Source of the DNA: Archangiaceae bacterium
GTDB taxonomy: Bacteria > Myxococcota > Myxococcia > Myxococcales > Myxococcaceae
Direction: 5' to 3'
DNA length: 64,000 bases
NCBI GenBank assembly: GCA_016714225.1
Contig: JADJNS010000006.1
Span: forward strand, 310,001 to 374,000
The notes below the pieces were generated by a model. The model saw only the letters and a list, made by a program, of their open reading frames with translations, made no database searches and was not told the origin of the DNA. Positions within the stretch are counted from its first letter, which is position 1. Every line of letters begins with the position of its first letter. The position numbers and the translations under genes are program-made. This document shows positions 52,525 to 62,132 of the stretch, one piece after another.

Positions 52525-52971
52525 TCAGGCGTGTGTGGGCCGCGACAGCTCGGCGTCCTCGAGGTCCACTTGCTGGCTGAGGTGCCCCTCGAGCCGCTCG
52601 AGGCCCTGCATCAACCGGGTGTAGCTGCCGCAGGCCCAGTCGGGCACGACGAAGTCGGCGGCTGCGGCGCGGATGCGGGCGAGCACCGCCAGCATCGCGA
52701 CATGGTCGGCCCGCATCGCGACCGCGTCGGTGGAGTCGGGCGCCACGCCGAGAGCCAGCGCGTCCAGCACGCGCTCCTCGCGAGCGAGGTGGGTGGTGAG
52801 CCGCTCGGCGAGCACGTCGAGGCCGTCGCGAACCTCGCGCAGACGGGGCTCGTGATCGCCGTGCACCCGGGCCACTTTGTGCGCCAGGGGCGTGAGAAAG
52901 GGCAGCGCCTCGCGCAGCTCTTGCTGGCGAAGGCGCAACTTCTGCGCGGGCGAAGGGTATTTGGGGGGCAC
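52525..52971 (-). CDS. Hemerythrin-like iron protein
   Basis: 148 aa from a GTG that lies 39.5 nt from the palindrome at 53004. A four-helix bundle with iron ligands of the hemerythrin pattern: VHGDHEPRL, TTHLAREERVL (His-x3-Glu), MRADHVAML and GHLSQQVDLEDAE (His-x4-Asp). Proteins like this bind O2 or NO or repair iron centres (YtfE/DnrN relatives), and are often controlled by FNR/DNR-type regulators. This fits the site upstream. Confidence 0.78.
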   Translation of the reverse strand: MPPKYPSPAQKLRLRQQELREALPFLTPLAHKVARVHGDHEPRLREVRDGLDVLAERLTTHLAREERVLDALALGVAPDSTDAVAMRADHVAMLAVLARIRAAAADFVVPDWACGSYTRLMQGLERLEGHLSQQVDLEDAELSRPTHA

Positions 52972-53003
52972 GCCGGGGGGCGTGCACGGCCTGCGCCAGC
53001 CGG

Positions 53004-53017
53004 TTGATCGGGATCAA
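53004..53017 (-). promoter_or_regulatory. FNR-type palindrome upstream of hemerythrin gene
   Basis: TTGATCGGGATCAA, centre 39.5 nt before the GTG at 52971, between the hemerythrin gene and the end of the copper operon. Confidence 0.8.
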
Positions 53018-53035
53018 GCTGCGCCGGCGCCTGGA

Positions 53036-53386
53036 TCACTGCACGACGACTGCGCCCTCGTACATCGCCATGCCGCAGGTGAAGGCGACCTCGCCTTTCG
53101 CGGGCATGGTGAGGTCTACGGGCACCGGCGTGTCGAGCGGCAGATCCTTGCGGACCTCGAGCGAGGGCACGACCAGCTGCTGCCCGCAGCCTTCGTCGGT
53201 CTTCCGGGTGAAGACGAGCCGCACCTTCTCGCCGGCCTTCGCCGTGACCCGCGCCGGTGTGTAGCCCGAGGCGCCGACGGTCACCTGAATCGTCATCGCC
53301 CCGTCCGGGGGCGGCGGTGGAGGTTTGTTGCAAGCCGTCGCGAAGCCCAGGGCGGCGAGCGCCAGACAGATTCTCGAGCTGTTCAT
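53036..53386 (-). CDS. Cupredoxin-like periplasmic lipoprotein of Cus operon
   Basis: 116 aa. Lipoprotein signal (LGFATACNKP), then a single beta-sandwich domain. The metal site is likely Cys/Met in FTCGMAMYEGAVVV. Small domains like this accompany CusA-type pumps and hold Cu(I). The ATG overlaps the pump stop (ATGA), so it is the last gene of the operon. Confidence 0.78.
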   Translation of the reverse strand: MNSSRICLALAALGFATACNKPPPPPPDGAMTIQVTVGASGYTPARVTAKAGEKVRLVFTRKTDEGCGQQLVVPSLEVRKDLPLDTPVPVDLTMPAKGEVAFTCGMAMYEGAVVVQ

Positions 53387-56300
53387 GTCGTCGTCTCCGG
53401 GTGCTGTGTTTCAGCCCACCAGCGTTCGTGAGCTTCCAGCCAGCGCGCGGCCCGCCGCCGAACCCAGAGGTAGCCGAAGGTACCGCAGCCCAGCGCCAAC
53501 CCAGCGGCGGCAAGCGCGGCGCGCCACGGCGCCTCGCCAGGCAGGTAGAGGTATGCGGCGACCGCCACGAGGAGCAGGGCTCCGCCGGACTTCGGCAGCC
53601 AGGCCATGCGCGCGAGCTGCTCGGCGAGCTCGTCGGATGCGGCCCTCAGACGCCGCCCGAAGAGCTCTTCGTTGCGCCAGTACGTGTAGATGACGGGGAT
53701 GATCTCGAGGGTGAGGAACGCGCTGGTGAGCAGGCCGCCGACCATCGGCGCGGCGATGCGCTTCATCACGTCGGCGCCGGAGCCCTGGCTCCACAAGATG
53801 GGGACGAGCCCGACCAGCATGGTGCCGACGGTCATCAGCTTGGGGCGCACGCGCTGGACCGTGCCTTCGGCGTGCGCGGCGATGATGTCTTCGAGCGTGT
53901 TGATCTGCCCGGCCTTCAGCCGCCGCTCGTACGCGTGGTCGATGTACACGATCATCACCACGCCCGTCTGCGCGGCGAGGCCCATCAGGGCGATGACGCC
54001 GACCCAGACCGCCGTCGACAGGTGGTAGTCGAGCAGGAACATCAACCAGACGCTGCCCACCAGCGCGAAGGGCAGCGACAGCAGCACGATCAGCACCTCG
54101 GTGAAGCTCTTGAACTGGAAGTAGAGCAGCAGCACCACGAGCATCAGCGCGAGCGGCACCAGCCACTTCATGCGCTGCTCCATCTCCTTGAGCAGCTCGT
54201 ATTGCCCCGTCCACCTCACGCGCCCGCCCTCGGGGAGCTTGACCTCGCCGCGGGCCACCGCGCCCTCGACCACGCTCCGCGCCTGCTCGACGAAGGTGCC
54301 GAGGTCGACCCCCTCGTTGACGTCGACGTACACGTAGCCGACCAGGAGCCCCGACTCGTCCTTCACCATCGGCGGTCCAGAGACCACCTCTACGCTCGCC
54401 ACATCGCCGAGCGTGACGTGCGAGATCTGCCCCTCGGCTGGGGGCAGGGGAATCAGCGCCTCGCGCAGCGCCTCGGGGCTCGAGCGGAAGTCCGCCGCGT
54501 AGCGCACGTTGACGGGGTAGCGGGCGCGAGCGTCGACGGTCAGCGTCACGGCCTCACCGCCGAACGCCGTCTCCACCACGCGGTTGACGTCCTCCACGCC
54601 GAGACCGAAGCGCGCGAGCGCGTCGCGCTGGGGCACGACGTCGACGTAAGTGCCGCCCTGCTGCCGCTCGAAGAGGACGCTCCGGGTGCCGGGGAGCCCG
54701 CTCACCAGCCGCTCGATGGCGACGCCGGCAGCCTCGATCGCGCCGAGCTCGCGGCCGTAGACCTTGACGCCCACCGGCGTGCGAATGCCCGTGGTGAGCA
54801 TGTCGACCCGGTTGCGGATCGGCTGCGTGAAAGCGTTCGTCCACCCGGGGAAGCGCAGCCGCTGGTTCATCTCGTCGACGAGCTCCTCGCGCGTCATGGT
54901 GCGGAACTCGGGCCACAGCCAGGTCAGCGGCCTGCGCAGCCACGAAGGAGTCCACCCGTGGTACCAGCGCCGCTGATACACCGTGCGCCACTGGGAGCGG
55001 GCCTTGAGCTGCACCACGGTCTCGGCCATCGAGAGCGGCGCCGGATCCGTCGGAGAGTCCGCGCGGCCGACCTTCCCCAGCACGAGCTCGACCTCGGGGA
55101 ACTTCCGCAAGCTCGCGTCCTGGATCGCGAGCTGGCGGCGGGCCTCTTCGATGGAGATGCCGGGGAACGTGGTCGGCATGTACAAGAGGTCGCCCTCGTC
55201 GAGCGGCGGCATGAACTCGCTGCCCAGCCGGGGCACCAGCGGAGCCGCCGACAGGACCGCGAGCAGCCCGATCAGCACCGTGGTCGCGGGGTTGTGCAGC
55301 GCGACGTGAACGAACGGCTCGTACAAACGGCGGATGAAGCGGGAGACCGGGTGCCGCGCCTCGGTCGGGATCTTGCCGCGCAGGAGCCAGTCGCGCAGCG
55401 CGGGCGCGACGGTGATCGAGAGCAGCGCCGCCGAGAGCATCACCGCGGTCTTGGTGAACGCGAGCGGCTTGAAGAGGCGGCCCGCCTGCCCGTTGAGCCC
55501 GAACACCGGCAGAAACGAGACGGCGATGATGAGCAGCGAGAAGAAGATTGCGGGGGTCACCTCGCGCGCCGCGGTGGCGAGGAGCTTGCGGCGGGCAGCG
55601 GCGTCGAGCCCTGGCGGCGCGTGCTCGAGCGCCTTGTGGGCGGCCTCGACCATGACGATCTCGGCGTCGACCGTGGCGCCGATGGCGATGGCGATGCCGC
55701 CCAGCGACATGATCGTCGCCGGGATCCCGAAGACCGCCATGGGGATGAACGCCGCCACCACCGCGAGCGGCAGCGAGATCGCCGGCAGCAGCGCCGAGCG
55801 CGGGTGAAGCAGGAACAGCAGGATCACCAGCGCCACCACGATCATCTCTTCGAGCAGCGCGCCCTTCAGGGTCTCGATGGCGCGCTCGATCAGCCCGGCG
55901 CGGCTGTAGGCCATCTTCAGCTCGACGCCCTCAGGCAGGGTCTTGCGGATCTCGTCGAGGCGCGTCTCCACGCGGCGGATCACGTCGAGCGCGTTCTCGC
56001 CGTGGCGCATCACCACGATGCCCGAGACCACGTCGCCTTCGCCGTTCCAGTCCGCGGCGCCGCGGCGAATGTCGCCGCCGATGGTGACGCTGCCGACGTC
56101 GCGCACCAGCACCGGGGTTCCGCCGCTGGCGCGCACCACCGCCTGCTCGAGGTCCGCGGGGCCCTTCACGTAGCCGCGGCCCCGCACGAAGTACTCGCGC
56201 TCGGACATCTCGATCACCCGGCCGCCCACTTCGCTGTTCGACTTGCGCAGCGCATCGGCGACCTCGCCGAGCGAGATTCCGCGCGAGCGCAGGCGCGCAG

Positions 56301-56877
56301 GGTCGAGGGTCACCTGGTACTGCGGCGCGAACCCGCCCACGGTGGTGACCTCGGCCACGCCGGGCACGCTGGCCAGCGAGTAGCGGATCGAGAAGTCGTG
56401 CAGCGTGCGCAGCTCGCCGAGATCGCGCCGGCCGGTGCGATCGAGCAGCGCGTATTGGTACACCCAGCCGATGCCGCTCGCGTCAGGCCCCAGGCGCGGT
56501 GCGACGCCGGCGGGCAGGCGGCCCTGCGCGGAGCTCAGCCGCTCGAGTACGCGCGAGCGCGCCCAATAGGGGTCAGTGCCCTCGTCGAAGACCACGTAGA
56601 CGAAGCTCATGCCGAACATGCTCTGCCCGCGCACCTCGGTGACGCTCGGGGTGCTCAAGAGCGCGGTGACGAGCGGGTAGGTGACCTGGTCCTCGACGAG
56701 GGTGGGGGAGCGGCCCATCCACTCGGTGAAGACGATCACCTGCGCGTCGGAGAGATCGGGGATCGCGTCGAGCTCGAGCCGGTTCATCGACGCCCAGCCC
56801 GCGGCCGCGAGCGCGACGGCGCCGACCAGCACCAGGGTGCGCCACTTCGCGCACCACTCGATGATGTCGCCGATCAC
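53383..56877 (-). CDS. cusA: Cu(I)/Ag(I) RND efflux pump, CusA type
   Basis: 1164 aa, the full length of HME-RND pumps plus a C-terminal extension with extra membrane segments (about 1075-1130). The TM4 motif GGIAIAIGATVDAEIVMVEAAHK is of the CusA rather than the CzcA type (only the first 20 residues are diagnostic), with T and A at places where Met and Asn are usual. The N-terminus (LDAIPDLSDAQVIVFTEW) is standard. It exports monovalent copper or silver from the periplasm. The GTG overlaps the adaptor stop. Confidence 0.9.
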   Translation of the reverse strand: MIGDIIEWCAKWRTLVLVGAVALAAAGWASMNRLELDAIPDLSDAQVIVFTEWMGRSPTLVEDQVTYPLVTALLSTPSVTEVRGQSMFGMSFVYVVFDEGTDPYWARSRVLERLSSAQGRLPAGVAPRLGPDASGIGWVYQYALLDRTGRRDLGELRTLHDFSIRYSLASVPGVAEVTTVGGFAPQYQVTLDPARLRSRGISLGEVADALRKSNSEVGGRVIEMSEREYFVRGRGYVKGPADLEQAVVRASGGTPVLVRDVGSVTIGGDIRRGAADWNGEGDVVSGIVVMRHGENALDVIRRVETRLDEIRKTLPEGVELKMAYSRAGLIERAIETLKGALLEEMIVVALVILLFLLHPRSALLPAISLPLAVVAAFIPMAVFGIPATIMSLGGIAIAIGATVDAEIVMVEAAHKALEHAPPGLDAAARRKLLATAAREVTPAIFFSLLIIAVSFLPVFGLNGQAGRLFKPLAFTKTAVMLSAALLSITVAPALRDWLLRGKIPTEARHPVSRFIRRLYEPFVHVALHNPATTVLIGLLAVLSAAPLVPRLGSEFMPPLDEGDLLYMPTTFPGISIEEARRQLAIQDASLRKFPEVELVLGKVGRADSPTDPAPLSMAETVVQLKARSQWRTVYQRRWYHGWTPSWLRRPLTWLWPEFRTMTREELVDEMNQRLRFPGWTNAFTQPIRNRVDMLTTGIRTPVGVKVYGRELGAIEAAGVAIERLVSGLPGTRSVLFERQQGGTYVDVVPQRDALARFGLGVEDVNRVVETAFGGEAVTLTVDARARYPVNVRYAADFRSSPEALREALIPLPPAEGQISHVTLGDVASVEVVSGPPMVKDESGLLVGYVYVDVNEGVDLGTFVEQARSVVEGAVARGEVKLPEGGRVRWTGQYELLKEMEQRMKWLVPLALMLVVLLLYFQFKSFTEVLIVLLSLPFALVGSVWLMFLLDYHLSTAVWVGVIALMGLAAQTGVVMIVYIDHAYERRLKAGQINTLEDIIAAHAEGTVQRVRPKLMTVGTMLVGLVPILWSQGSGADVMKRIAAPMVGGLLTSAFLTLEIIPVIYTYWRNEELFGRRLRAASDELAEQLARMAWLPKSGGALLLVAVAAYLYLPGEAPWRAALAAAGLALGCGTFGYLWVRRRAARWLEAHERWWAETQHPETTT

Positions 56878-58180
56878 CGGGAGGGGCCTCCGTCGCGGGC
56901 GACTGGCGCGAGCGCTGCCTGCAGCCGGCTCTCGGAGTCGAGCACGAACGCCCCTCGAGCCACGACCTGTTCGCCCTCGCGAAGGCCGTCGAGCACGACG
57001 CGCTCCTCGCCGAAGAGCGGGCCCGCCGAGACGACGCGCGGCTCGAAAAGCCCGGCCGCACGCTCGACGAAGACGTACTGCACCTCGCCGACGTCGATCA
57101 CTGCGTCGCGGGGAACCAGCACCTGATCCGAAGCGGGCAGCGGCAGCTCGACCGTGCCGATGTCGCCGGGCCGCACGCCGGCCGTGTCTTTGAGACCCAG
57201 CCGGACCCGCGCGAGCCGGGTGGCGGTCTCGATGCCCGGCTCGACGAGCAGAACCTCGACCTCATGCGAGGCGCCGCCGCGGACCCGCAGGCGGCCCTTC
57301 GCCCCCGGGCGATCCGCGTCGCCTCCTGCGGGCTCGCGCTCGCAGTCACCCACAGGCGCGACAGGTCGGAGACCTCGAAGAGCAGCTGACTGGGGTCGGC
57401 GTAGGCGCCGGAGTTCACCGCGCGCCGCGTGATGACGCCACTGCGGGGAGCACGCAGCGGCAGGAGCCGGCGCGCTTCGCCGGTCTTGAAGAGCTCGTCG
57501 ATGTCTTCGCGCGCGACTCCGAGCAGCTCGAGGCGCCGGCGCGCCGTTTCGAGCGACGGCTGGCCGGGCACCGGAGGTTGGCCCGAACGCTCCTGTGCCC
57601 AGCGCGCCGACATCGCCGCCTCTTCCTGCGCTTTGAGGAGCTCCGGCGCGAAGACCCAGGCGAGAGGTTGGCCCTCCCTCACCGGTGCGCCGGTGGCGAC
57701 CTCTTCCACCTTCTCCACGTACGCCGGGACGCGAACGCGCAGCTCCGACGAGGCGCCCTGGGGAACCTCGACAGTGCCCGGGAGGCGAAGGTTCTCCGTC
57801 ACCGTCCGGCGGCTCACGGGCGTCACCGCGATGCCGACCGACTGGCGGCGCTGGGTGGTGAGCATCACGTCAATGACGCCGCGCGGGTGCTCGCCGGGCG
57901 CCGGCCTCGCGGCCGCGCCGGCGTCGTGCTCGGCCTCCGCGTGCTGGGGAATCGGCTCGAGCCGCATGCCGCAGATCGGGCAGCTGCCCGGCTGCGGCGA
58001 GCGGATCTGCGGGTGCATGGGGCAGTAGAAGCGCGGCTCCCCGATGCCGCCCGGCTCCGGGCGCAACACGTAGGTCCACCAGGTGGTCAGCGCGGTCATC
58101 GCCACCGCGGCGAGCAGCACCCAGCGCACGATCGCCATGGTGCGCAGCCCGGGGATCGGCGGCGGCGCGGGCGCTTTCAC
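56874..58180 (-). CDS. cusB: CusB-type membrane fusion protein with metal-binding N-terminal motif, frameshifted near 57317
   Basis: The GTG at 58180 overlaps the outer-membrane gene stop (GTGA). After one membrane anchor comes a metal-binding motif YCPMHPQIRSPQPGSCPICG, then the hairpin/lipoyl part (RVPAYVEKVEEVATG). A G run near 57317 (GGGGG) seems to lack one base; the next frame resumes GAKGRLRVRGGASHEVEVLL and ends with the membrane-proximal domain. It links CusA to the outer-membrane channel and may pass on copper. Confidence 0.8.
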
Positions 58181-59511
58181 GGCGGGTCGCTCTCGCGGGT
58201 AGTGAGCGGAGCTGCGGTGAGTGCCAGCAGGTCGACCCACGCGTGCTCGAGCTGTGCGCGCTGCCGGACGCGGTCGACCAGCGCCTCGCGGGCGAGGTGG
58301 GCCGCCTCGATCCACTCGATCAGGTTCGCGCCCCCGACGCTGAACGAGATGTGCTCCGCCTCTGCTGCGCGACGCGCTGCCGGCAGCACGCGGGCCTCGA
58401 GCACCTCGAGGCTCTTGCCCAGAGCGCTCGCCCGAGCGGCGACGCGGGCCACCTCGGCGGCGAGGGTGCGGCGCTCGTCCCGGCTGACCTCGGTGGCGGC
58501 GGCGGCCTCATGCCGAGCTGCGCTCCGCTCCGCTGCGGCCTGGCCCCACAGCCACGGCAGCGGGACCGCGACCATGGCTCCCAGCCCTGCCCGCTGCCCG
58601 GGCAGCTGCATGTACGTCGCGCGCACTTCGACAGCAGGCAGTGATGCGGCGCGGGAGGACGCGTCGGCGCGATGCTCGGCGGAGCGCGCCATGGCGTCCG
58701 TCCTCGCGGGACGTGGGGAGCGGTCGGCGGCGAGGCGGGTGAGCTCGTCCAGCGCGGCGATGGCCCGCGCCGCAGGGAGCGCCGGCGGCTGAGTCGGAAT
58801 GACGGCCAGCCCCTGGAGCAGGACGCCCAGCGCGGCGCGGGCCCCGTCGAGCTGGGCGTGGGCCTCGGCGACGTGCATCTCGGCGATGCTCGCCTCGGCG
58901 TCGATGCGGGCGAGCCGCGTGAGCGAGTCGCCGGCCGCATACCGCGCCGCGGCCACCTCGCGCATCGAGTGGAGCTGGCCGTGGTACGCCCCGAGCTGCT
59001 CGACGACCTCGGTGGTCTCGGACCAGTCGACGCACGCGTGCGACAGCTCTCTCCAGGTGGTGAGCCACGTCTCGCGCGCCTCGTGGGCCGTGGCGAGCGC
59101 CTCCTCGGCGGCGGCCGAGGCCCTCGAAGCCCGCACGCCCCACGCGGGCAGCTCCTGGGAGACGCCGAGCATGTATATGCCCTCGCGCCCGGCGAGCGCC
59201 GGCTGGCCGATGGGGAAGTCCCAGATCTCGAACGCCGCGCGCGGAGGCGCGACAGCGGCGGCGGCATCGACCCGCGCGAGCGCTGCCTGGGCCCGCTCGA
59301 GGGCGGCCCGCACCCGGGGATGAGTCGAGGTCGCGGTACGGGCGAGCTGCGCGCAGTCGGCTGCGGGCGCGCCGCTGGCCTGGGGGACCGGTGCCTCGAC
59401 CCCTCGCAGGGCACGCTGGGCGTCGCGGCGCCTCTCGGTGGGAAGTGACCCGGCACAGGCGCACAGCTGCACCGCGAGGAAAGCCCATGCGCCCTTCGCT
59501 GGAGAGTTCAC
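58177..59511 (-). CDS. cusC: CusC-type outer-membrane efflux channel (TolC family)
   Basis: 444 aa from a GTG. The signal ends near LCACAG, a lipoprotein-like site. It contains two TolC-type repeats of long helices (LERAQAALARVDAAAAV, ARYAAGDSLTRLARIDAEA and FSVGGANLIEWIEAAHLA). It forms the outer-membrane exit for the pump. First gene of the operon cusC-cusB-cusA-cupredoxin; no FNR-type site precedes it. Confidence 0.85.
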   Translation of the reverse strand: MNSPAKGAWAFLAVQLCACAGSLPTERRRDAQRALRGVEAPVPQASGAPAADCAQLARTATSTHPRVRAALERAQAALARVDAAAAVAPPRAAFEIWDFPIGQPALAGREGIYMLGVSQELPAWGVRASRASAAAEEALATAHEARETWLTTWRELSHACVDWSETTEVVEQLGAYHGQLHSMREVAAARYAAGDSLTRLARIDAEASIAEMHVAEAHAQLDGARAALGVLLQGLAVIPTQPPALPAARAIAALDELTRLAADRSPRPARTDAMARSAEHRADASSRAASLPAVEVRATYMQLPGQRAGLGAMVAVPLPWLWGQAAAERSAARHEAAAATEVSRDERRTLAAEVARVAARASALGKSLEVLEARVLPAARRAAEAEHISFSVGGANLIEWIEAAHLAREALVDRVRQRAQLEHAWVDLLALTAAPLTTRESDPP

Positions 59512-59566
59512 GTGTTGCTCTTCCCCCTTAGGCGCCCGGAGCAGGGAGCGTGACGCGTCGTGCCGC

Positions 59567-60409
59567 CTACGGCTCGCCGAACGACAGCGCGCTCGGCACC
59601 AGCGCGCTCCAGCCCGAGGTCAGCCCGGCTCCGTTCATCGCTCGAACCTGCAGGTAGTAGGTGGAGTGGTACTTCATCAGGGTGAAGACGCTCAGGCGCT
59701 CGTCGGCGCTGTTGGCGTCGACGCGGAACACGAGCCGCTGCGACTTCTCGGTCGCCTCCTTCTCGTGAAACACCACCCGGTGCGTCGAGTTCGGCGTGTC
59801 GAACGAGCTGCCTCCACCGATGAAGACGGCGCGGAATTCGTAGAACACCACGCAGCCCTGGGGCTGGTTGTTCACTGGAGTCACCGCGAAGGCGAGCGTC
59901 TCGCGCGTGACGTTGTCGTAGCCGTACTTGAGCGGCGCGGGCACCTGCGGCACGGGAGCGCCCTGGCACAGCTTCGACTCCATGAAGCCCAGGCGCGCGA
60001 GCACGGCGCGGACGTCTTCGTCGCGCGGGCCGCTTCGCGGGTCGACTGCGATCGGGCAGCCGGTCTCGTCGACCGGGCGGTTCCGCTCGGTGCCCGGGCA
60101 GCGATCGCGATCGTCCGGCACGAGATCGTGATCTTCGTCTCCCGCCGACCAGGCGCTCAGCCGTGCCCCGTCCGACTGCAGCAGCCTGCGCTGCGCCGAG
60201 ATCGAACGCGACGTGGCGAGGTAGTCGGCCGGCGTGCGGTCGCCCCGCAGAAAGGCGGCGGCGGCTTCGCGGTATGCCTCGGCGAGCGCCTCGGCGAGCC
60301 GATCTTCGACCGGCAGCTCGACTCCCCCGTCGGGCAGCGGGCGCACCTCGGCGGGCACGGTGCTGCACGCCGCGGCGGCCAGCGCCAACACGACCGTGAG
60401 CCGCTTCAT
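59567..60409 (-). CDS. Lipoprotein with thrombospondin type 3-like calcium repeat
   Basis: 280 aa. Lipoprotein signal (LALAAAACSTV). A calcium-binding repeat DEDHDLVPDDRDRCPGTERN with the usual VDETGCPI ending lies at about 90-120. The C-terminal half is a beta-rich domain of unknown family. The ATG overlaps the upstream stop (ATGA), so it probably works with the preceding secreted enzyme. Confidence 0.72.
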   Translation of the reverse strand: MKRLTVVLALAAAACSTVPAEVRPLPDGGVELPVEDRLAEALAEAYREAAAAFLRGDRTPADYLATSRSISAQRRLLQSDGARLSAWSAGDEDHDLVPDDRDRCPGTERNRPVDETGCPIAVDPRSGPRDEDVRAVLARLGFMESKLCQGAPVPQVPAPLKYGYDNVTRETLAFAVTPVNNQPQGCVVFYEFRAVFIGGGSSFDTPNSTHRVVFHEKEATEKSQRLVFRVDANSADERLSVFTLMKYHSTYYLQVRAMNGAGLTSGWSALVPSALSFGEP

Positions 60410-61980
60410 GGCACCACCTCCATCGCGGCCGCGAGGAAGGCGATGGTGGCGCCCTGCCCGGAGAAGAGCAGCGGGCGGCCGAGCTCGACCGCGTTCGCGT
60501 GGTCGATGTACTGGTCGGTCGCGGTCTCCTTGGCGGTGAGGAGGTACTCGGTCGACGCCGCGTCGTTGTAGGGCCAGAAGAGCTGCTGCGAGTCCTGGCT
60601 GTACGCGAGCGTCTTCTTCGCGAGCGCGGTCACCAGGTCACGCACCGGCACCTCGGCCGAGCCATGCTCCGCCTGCCAGCTGCGCACGAAGCGGAACCAG
60701 GCGAAGCCCTCGAGCAGCACGCTGCGGGCGAGGCCTTCCTGGGTGGTCGGGGTGAGCTTGGCGCCGACCATCGAGGGGTAGAGGCGCTCCTGCGCGTCTT
60801 CGAAAGGCCGGTGGCCCCACAAGGTCGTGCCGGTCACGTGCATCGGCACCGTCGCGTCACCCAGTGCGTGCAGGGGCCAGCCCAGCCACCGCGAGCTGTG
60901 GGCGGGGTCGGCGACGAACTTCCGCCAGCCGAAGTAGGCGAGGTTGTCGAGGGGCTCGAAGGTGGTGTGACCGAGCGACAGCATCTCCCAGTCGCCCTCG
61001 TCGCGGTGTTTGGTGTTGGGGTGCGAGTCGGTCGCGCCCGAGATCTGGTAGCGCTTCGGGCCGAGCGACTTCTGGTAGTTGATGGTGATGCCGATGTCGG
61101 TCACCACCATGATCGCCATGTCGACGGCGCCAGGCACGCCGAACGGCCCGGCCTCTTCGTAGAGCATGCCCTGCCGGTCGTCGTACTCGTTCGAGACGCC
61201 GCCCCGCACGTTGATGAAGTGCCAGAGCCCCGTGTACGTCGGCCCCGTCCAGTCGCCGAAGCCGGGCATCAGCTCTTCGAGGTTCTTCACCGGGTTGGTG
61301 CCCTCCGAGAGCTGCTTCGCGGTCTCGACGCACGCATCGCAGCTGCCGAAGAGCCCGAACACGCAGTCGATGAAGCACACCGCCGGGAGCAGCAGAATGC
61401 CCAGGCCGGTGTCCCAGCCCTCGGAGGCGAGCTCCTTGGCCTTGCCTGCCGAGCCGCCGAAGTTGGTCGGCTTCCACCAGCCGTGAAAGTCGTCGACCTC
61501 GTCGTCGATCGACTGTGCCCAGAAGCCGAGGCCCGTGCCGGTGTAGTCGGTGCCGCCCGCGTGCTGCTCGAACACCGGGCCGGGGCTCCAGCCGGCTTCG
61601 CTGCCGCAGTCGAAGTCGGTGCTGGTCGCGTAGCCCGCCGAGACGGCGCGGGTGAGCAGACCGAGCGTCGCTGCCTTCGACCAGGCGGGCGTGTCGGTGA
61701 CACAGCGCGAGGCCGGCAGCGTGGGCAGGCTCGCCGGCAGCACCTTCAGCTTGGGAACGGCGGCGTCGATCGCCGCGAGATAGTCGTCCCACTCCTGTGC
61801 AGAGATTCCGCCGGGTCGCGCGACGACGCGTGGGACCTTCAGCGCCGCGAGCCTCATCACCTGGTACGCGAAGTCGGTCATCGGCTGGTGCACGCGCGCG
61901 TTGTGCGCGCGAGCGGGACCTGCTCCGAACGCGACGAGGATCGACAGCGAGACGGCGAGCGATCGTGGTTTCGTTCTCAT
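60406..61980 (-). CDS. Secreted protein with zinc-phospholipase C/S1-P1-like signature
   Basis: 524 aa. A signal peptide ends FGAGPARA|HN; the first mature residue after Ala is His, as in zinc phospholipases C, where the N-terminal residue binds zinc (there Trp). The block GWPLHALGDATVPMHVTG contains H-x3-D-x5-H typical of the same superfamily. The other zinc ligands could not be confirmed. Several conserved Cys are present. The call is tentative; a lipid or nucleic-acid hydrolase is possible. Confidence 0.55.
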   Translation of the reverse strand: MRTKPRSLAVSLSILVAFGAGPARAHNARVHQPMTDFAYQVMRLAALKVPRVVARPGGISAQEWDDYLAAIDAAVPKLKVLPASLPTLPASRCVTDTPAWSKAATLGLLTRAVSAGYATSTDFDCGSEAGWSPGPVFEQHAGGTDYTGTGLGFWAQSIDDEVDDFHGWWKPTNFGGSAGKAKELASEGWDTGLGILLLPAVCFIDCVFGLFGSCDACVETAKQLSEGTNPVKNLEELMPGFGDWTGPTYTGLWHFINVRGGVSNEYDDRQGMLYEEAGPFGVPGAVDMAIMVVTDIGITINYQKSLGPKRYQISGATDSHPNTKHRDEGDWEMLSLGHTTFEPLDNLAYFGWRKFVADPAHSSRWLGWPLHALGDATVPMHVTGTTLWGHRPFEDAQERLYPSMVGAKLTPTTQEGLARSVLLEGFAWFRFVRSWQAEHGSAEVPVRDLVTALAKKTLAYSQDSQQLFWPYNDAASTEYLLTAKETATDQYIDHANAVELGRPLLFSGQGATIAFLAAAMEVVP

Positions 61981-62132
61981 GCCCGCGCTCCTTGGAAGCC
62001 GCGTGCCACGAGTCAAGCGCAGAGACTTCTTCCCGGACTCGTGGCCGGGTTGTGAACCGCCGGTTCACGATTGAACTCGCAGATGACAAGCGCTGCGGAA
62101 GCCCGTCGTGAGCTGGGTCAAGCGGCGCTCCG

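Noticed and set aside
62108..62121. GTGAGCTGGGTCAA as a further FNR-type site
   Set aside because: Only one half-site fits, and no start codon lies at the spacing seen for the other sites.
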